Below, in pieces: positions 60,605 to 64,000 of a stretch of 64,000 bases of DNA. Source of the DNA: Fibrobacter succinogenes (GTDB lineage Bacteria > Fibrobacterota > Fibrobacteria > Fibrobacterales > Fibrobacteraceae); assembly GCA_902762795.1 (NCBI GenBank), contig CACWPM010000002.1, positions 1 through 64,000 on the forward strand, written 5' to 3'. The notes below the pieces were generated by a model. That model was given only the letters and a program-made list of their open reading frames with translations, had not been told where the DNA came from and ran no database searches. Both the position numbers and the translations under genes were made by a program. Position 1 is the first letter of the stretch; each line of letters starts with the position of its first letter.

Positions 60605-61783
60605 ATGAAGAAGAAAGTTGGCATCGTTACAATGCACAAGGTTCCAAATTTTGGATCTGCGCTTCAGGCTTATGCGCTACAGCAGAAAATAGATTTTTTG
60701 GGTTGTAATGCAGAAATAATTGATTACCGTTATCCGAATGAGTATCACTGTAAAAAACAGGGAATTGCCTATTATCCGCAGCGATCGCTTTTGCGTCTTT
60801 TTTTGCTGAATTTGATTGGGAAAATTTTACTTTTATTGCATATAAATAAATTTAAGAAAAAGGCTGAAGATTGCATAGTCCGCTATCGATTGCAAAAAAA
60901 TTATAGGCGGTTTTATAGAAAATATTTTAAACTTTCGCGTTTTTTCGATTCGATAAAATCAATTTTCGATGTTCCGCCGGATTATGATGTTTACATGACT
61001 GGAAGTGACCAGGTCTGGAATCCTCGTTTTGTTGCGGATGATCCCGTGTTTTTTCTGGATTTTGCCAAGGTTGGGGCTCCTAGAATCAGTTATGCCTCAA
61101 GTATTTCGAACCGCTCTATTAATCGAGACTACGAACAATTGTATGGAGCGTATTTGAAAAAATACAAGGCTATTTCCGTACGGGAAAATTCTACCGCAAA
61201 AATTGTTTCCGACTTGACTGGAAAAGATGTTTGCGTGGTGTGTGATCCTAGCCTGTTGCTTGATAAAAACGAATGGTCTAAAATTTGTCCGCAACGAAAT
61301 CTTGTAAAAGAAAAATTTTTGTTGCTTTATATCCAGTCTTATTCGTACGACCCGTACCCGGATATTGTATTGTTTACTGAAAAAATGGCAAAGCGATTAG
61401 GTTTGAAAGTTGTTATCTTGATGGGTCTTAAAGAAGAATTTTCCATTGATGGCGCACTTGTTTATGAAACGGCTGGACCGTTAGAATTCTTACAATTGTT
61501 TAGGGATGCCCAATTTGTAATTACAACATCTTTCCATGGAACGGCTTTTGCCTTGAATTTTGGAAAGAATTTTTATTCAGTTGTCAAAAAAAAAGATGGA
61601 GAAGATTGTAGAATTGCTGATCTTCTTCGCCAATGTTCTGCAGAACATCATTTACTGGAAATAGATTCCCTTGTTTTGACTGAAAATTTGCCGTGTTCAG
61701 AAACTGCAGAAATTGAATTGCAGAGCCTTCAAAAGTTCCGCAATCAGTCTTTGAATTTCTTGAGGGAAACTTTGATGCAATGA
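60605..61783 (+). CDS. Polysaccharide pyruvyl transferase family protein
   Basis: 392 residues. Predicted to add a pyruvate ketal to a sugar. The N-terminus has GIVTMHKVPNFGSALQAYAL, and further motifs are MTGSDQVWNPRF, SYASSISN, SVRENSTAKI, VCDPSLLL and TTSFHGTAFALNF with the family's conserved Ser-Phe-His. I chose the ATG at 60605, five bases after the stop of the iron-sulfur protein gene. Gene order with that protein is common in such loci. Its 3' end overlaps the convergent GT2 gene by 40 bases. Confidence 0.9.
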   Translation: MKKKVGIVTMHKVPNFGSALQAYALQQKIDFLGCNAEIIDYRYPNEYHCKKQGIAYYPQRSLLRLFLLNLIGKILLLLHINKFKKKAEDCIVRYRLQKNYRRFYRKYFKLSRFFDSIKSIFDVPPDYDVYMTGSDQVWNPRFVADDPVFFLDFAKVGAPRISYASSISNRSINRDYEQLYGAYLKKYKAISVRENSTAKIVSDLTGKDVCVVCDPSLLLDKNEWSKICPQRNLVKEKFLLLYIQSYSYDPYPDIVLFTEKMAKRLGLKVVILMGLKEEFSIDGALVYETAGPLEFLQLFRDAQFVITTSFHGTAFALNFGKNFYSVVKKKDGEDCRIADLLRQCSAEHHLLEIDSLVLTENLPCSETAEIELQSLQKFRNQSLNFLRETLMQ

Positions 61784-62691
61784 TATGCGGCTTTTAATTT
61801 GCCGATAAAAGATCTCTGTTTGTAATGGCTTGTTTTTTTGAGCAAAGCCCATTTGCCGAAATCCCAATAGAGGTTGAAATCATTGAGGTCCAGCTTTTCT
61901 TGAATTGCATCGGAATAGTTGAAATTTGTAAATGCGTCAAAAGCCTTGAGACTTTTGCGCATCTTGGTAATGTGCTTTAGCCTTTTGTCATATGCTTCGG
62001 GCCCAATCATCGTTTGACTGGACCAGGATCCATTGGCGTAAAGTCTATATACAGACATTTCTTGTGGAAAATAGTGTATTTTCCCATGGCAGGCTAGGCT
62101 TAGCATTTGTGGAAAGTCTCCTACAGGAGAACTTTGCCAAAAATCTTCTTTGTAGTCTTGTACGAAATCCCTTCTGCAAACAACGGTGTTTGAACCGAAA
62201 AAACCGCCTCCTCCCAGGATGACATCTTTTAGCGAAAAGTCGCGTTCATGCTCTTCTTGGGGGAACGATTTTTCGTATGATTTTGTTTTGCAGTTGAATC
62301 TTTTGCATCGATGAACGCAGAGGCTGTAATCCGGGTGAGCTTCGAGAAAATCCACTTGTTTTTGCAATTTGTACGGATCGTTCCAATAATCATCGCCTTC
62401 GCATTCAGCGAAATATTTGCCTCGTGCGGCGGGATAAATGAAATTTATGCAAATCCCGAGCACCTTTGAATATTGATTTTCTGTTTGATAAATTCCCTTG
62501 ATCAAGTTCGGGTACTTTGCTTCATATTGACGGACGATATCTGCCGTGCCATCTGTAGAGGCGTCGTCGTGAATAAGGATTTCTATTGGAAAGTCCACTT
62601 TCTGCATCAAGAAACTTTCAATAGTTTGTGCGATATAGTCCTTTTGATTGTAGGTGGCGCAAATGATAGATACTAAAGGTTTCTCGTTCAT
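61744..62691 (-). CDS. GT2 glycosyltransferase
   Basis: 315 residues from the ATG at 62691 (MNEKPLVSIICATYNQKDY); an upstream frame extension reads into the intergenic DNA and ATP-grasp gene and is not credible. GT-A motifs are ILIHDDASTDGT and the DxD-type site in ECEGDDYWND, followed by VVCRRDF. Last gene of a minus-strand group with the ATP-grasp and aminotransferase genes, convergent on the main locus. Likely adds a sugar whose amino group the two upstream genes make or decorate; that is inference. Confidence 0.92.
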   Translation of the reverse strand: MNEKPLVSIICATYNQKDYIAQTIESFLMQKVDFPIEILIHDDASTDGTADIVRQYEAKYPNLIKGIYQTENQYSKVLGICINFIYPAARGKYFAECEGDDYWNDPYKLQKQVDFLEAHPDYSLCVHRCKRFNCKTKSYEKSFPQEEHERDFSLKDVILGGGGFFGSNTVVCRRDFVQDYKEDFWQSSPVGDFPQMLSLACHGKIHYFPQEMSVYRLYANGSWSSQTMIGPEAYDKRLKHITKMRKSLKAFDAFTNFNYSDAIQEKLDLNDFNLYWDFGKWALLKKTSHYKQRSFIGKLKAAYHCIKVSLKKFKD

Positions 62692-62725
62692 GCGATTTGG
62701 ATGTTGCGTTGATTGTGGTGTTAAT

Positions 62726-63733
62726 TTAGAATAGAACAGGCAAAATTTCTTTGCTACTTTTGACGCCGTTTTTTTGAGTCGTGTATTTGGGATTGGTCGG
62801 ATTCCCTTTGAGCCATTCAATGATCTGTTTGGGAATGTTGACCCCCGCATTATGCGTGAATGGGTATTGTCCGCCGAAACGGCAATTCATTTCAAGAATG
62901 TAAATGTCGCCTTTTTCAGTGACAAAACAATCGACATCAAGATTTCCAATGTGTTTGAGGTGCGATGATAGGGCTTGTCCGATTTTTTCAAAAGGTCTCG
63001 GATCTACAGTTTCGGCAATGTCAGTTTCACCTGATCGCATTGCCAATTTCTTTTTGGCGAATGTGGTGACGTAGTTGCCTTCTAGGTCGTTCAAAATTTC
63101 GATGCCATATTCTTCGCCCTTGATGGCCTGCTGTATGATGATGCTGGAATCCCGATCGGCTGCGGATTCGTATTTTAGGTATGTGTTGAAAATTTCCCGA
63201 TGGAGTTTCTTGTACAACACATCAAGCTCTTCGTCATTATCGATTCTATAAATTCCGATAGATCCCATGCCCCAGCGAGGTTTCATGAACAGCGGGTACG
63301 AAATGCTACCGTTTTTGATGGCTGCCTTTACATCGTCAATTTTTAGGAATGATTGGGTTTGCTTGAGGCCAATATTTGAAAGGAACTTGTATGTAAGCCA
63401 TTTGTCGTTGCAAATTGCCGTTGCTTCAAAGTTGGATACGACAAGCTTTATATTTGCATTTTCAAAGACCTTCCTGTTTTTGGCAAGAATGGGAAGATCG
63501 ATGTCGAATAACGAAATAATGGCGTCTATTTTTTTCTCCTTGCAAAAAGAAAGCAGAAAGTCGATATACTGTTTGTCGTAAATATTTGGCGTGATGACAA
63601 ATCCGTCTGATCTTAGAAGCGTGCTTGTTAAAACGCTGTTGGAGGCAAAAACTTTTCCATCGCCATCTAATGCTTGCCTGAAATATTCAACCATGTAGGT
63701 TCTGCGTCCGGCAGACGTTAAAAGAATGTTCAT
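62726..63733 (-). CDS. ATP-grasp ligase (CarB/PylC-like)
   Basis: 335 residues. N-terminal pre-ATP-grasp fold beginning NILLTSAGRRTYMVEYF, then the ATP-grasp domain with the Lys in PLFMKPRWGMGSIGI near residue 150, VTEKGDIYILEMNCRFGGQYP with the metal-binding Glu and Asn near 288, and HNAGVNIP. Such enzymes join a carboxylate to an amine using ATP. In this setting the substrate may be an amino sugar nucleotide produced by the aminotransferase encoded next to it. It starts 21 bases after that gene ends. Confidence 0.9.
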   Translation of the reverse strand: MNILLTSAGRRTYMVEYFRQALDGDGKVFASNSVLTSTLLRSDGFVITPNIYDKQYIDFLLSFCKEKKIDAIISLFDIDLPILAKNRKVFENANIKLVVSNFEATAICNDKWLTYKFLSNIGLKQTQSFLKIDDVKAAIKNGSISYPLFMKPRWGMGSIGIYRIDNDEELDVLYKKLHREIFNTYLKYESAADRDSSIIIQQAIKGEEYGIEILNDLEGNYVTTFAKKKLAMRSGETDIAETVDPRPFEKIGQALSSHLKHIGNLDVDCFVTEKGDIYILEMNCRFGGQYPFTHNAGVNIPKQIIEWLKGNPTNPKYTTQKNGVKSSKEILPVLF

Positions 63734-63754
63734 TTTTAAACCTGTGCAATCCAG

Positions 63755-64000
63755 TTATTTATGTGCAAATTTTTGTACAATGTCGATGACACGATTTTCG
63801 TTTTCAGAATCGAGGGTGGCGAACATAGGTAGGCATAGTACCTGGTTTGCCAATTTGTGGGCGATGGGAAGGTTGGACGGATTGGCGGAATCGAGCCCCT
63901 TGTAGGCGCTGAAAGTGCTGATAAGCGGGTAGAAATAACGACGCCCGTAAATGTTGTATTCCTTGAGCTTTTCGTATAAGGCGTCGCGGCTGAGGCCATA
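63755..64000 (-). CDS. DegT/DnrJ/EryC1/StrS aminotransferase, C-terminal part
   Basis: The window ends inside this gene; 81 residues of the C-terminus are visible. KLKEYNIYGRRYFYPLIS, a Ser/Ala-Tyr-Lys-Gly segment and LPIAHKLANQVLCLPMF are typical of the end of PLP-dependent sugar aminotransferases of the DegT family, which make amino sugars for surface glycans. Another minus-strand frame over the same bases is open but is a shadow without family features. Order on the minus strand is aminotransferase, ATP-grasp, GT2. Confidence 0.88.
   Translation of the reverse strand, partial: YGLSRDALYEKLKEYNIYGRRYFYPLISTFSAYKGLDSANPSNLPIAHKLANQVLCLPMFATLDSENENRVIDIVQKFAHK

Noticed and set aside
63736-63999. 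Minus-strand frame of 87 codons at the right edge
   Set aside because: A different minus-strand frame over the same bases gives the C-terminus of a DegT-family aminotransferase; this one has no family features.

Overview
The window looks like chromosome of a Fibrobacter species (Fibrobacterota, FCB group). The main evidence is several copies of two families first described as Fibrobacter succinogenes paralogous families: TIGR02147/DUF4423 regulators and lipoproteins ending in the FISUMP domain (TIGR02145, C-terminus VRCIKN). Supporting evidence is plant-fibre hydrolases (GH10, GH8) with C-terminal sorting-like domains, a group II GGGP synthase, and TATCTTTG promoter boxes like those of Bacteroidetes. 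I see no rRNA, tRNA, CRISPR array or insertion sequence. Both ends cut through genes: alaS on the left and a DegT-family aminotransferase on the right.

Layout. 1-5.7 kb: alaS, a membrane diguanylate cyclase and an RhlE-like helicase. 5.9-22.7 kb: a cassette array of four regulator genes and five FISUMP lipoprotein genes, interrupted by a convergent GH10 xylanase and a GSCFA protein. Each complete cassette has the same parts: a sigma70-like promoter inside a conserved box, a leader hairpin ending at a strong Shine-Dalgarno (SD) sequence, the regulator gene, a second strong SD touching or close to the regulator stop codon, and the lipoprotein gene. Cassettes 1-3, and lipoprotein 5 after cassette 4, then end in an orphan GTTAGGAGG box and an intrinsic terminator. 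Cassettes 1 and 2 resemble each other, as do 3 and 4. In place of its own ending, cassette 4 runs on into a 49-codon membrane peptide and a fifth lipoprotein.

22.7-34.2 kb: GGGP synthase, a lone small FISUMP protein, a secreted protein with an apparent frameshift, and a six-gene run (small membrane protein, ABC ATPase, ABC permease, two PilT-like ATPases, patatin-barrel protein). The divergent pair mltG and a small exported protein follows. 34.4-50.8 kb: azlCD, a GH8 endoglucanase, batA and batB separated by an inverted degenerate GGDEF gene, a likely non-catalytic M16 protein, a TrmH methyltransferase, an MCE protein, ptsH-ptsI and a Slt-type transglycosylase. 50.8-51.3 kb: an S23 four-helix-bundle gene between inverted 7-nt arrays, then an EamA transporter. 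52.2-64 kb: a surface-polysaccharide locus with ugd, glycosyltransferases, a radical SAM protein, a Wzy-like polymerase, an FrhB-like iron-sulfur protein and a pyruvyl transferase on the plus strand, and a glycosyltransferase, an ATP-grasp ligase and an aminotransferase on the minus strand.

Intergenic DNA is rich in repeats. Five further sites carry arrays with a 7-nt period. An eight-copy TACGTA array with about 32-bp phasing lies upstream of cassette 3. REP-like elements occur between genes, and one appears to lie in frame inside the GSCFA gene.
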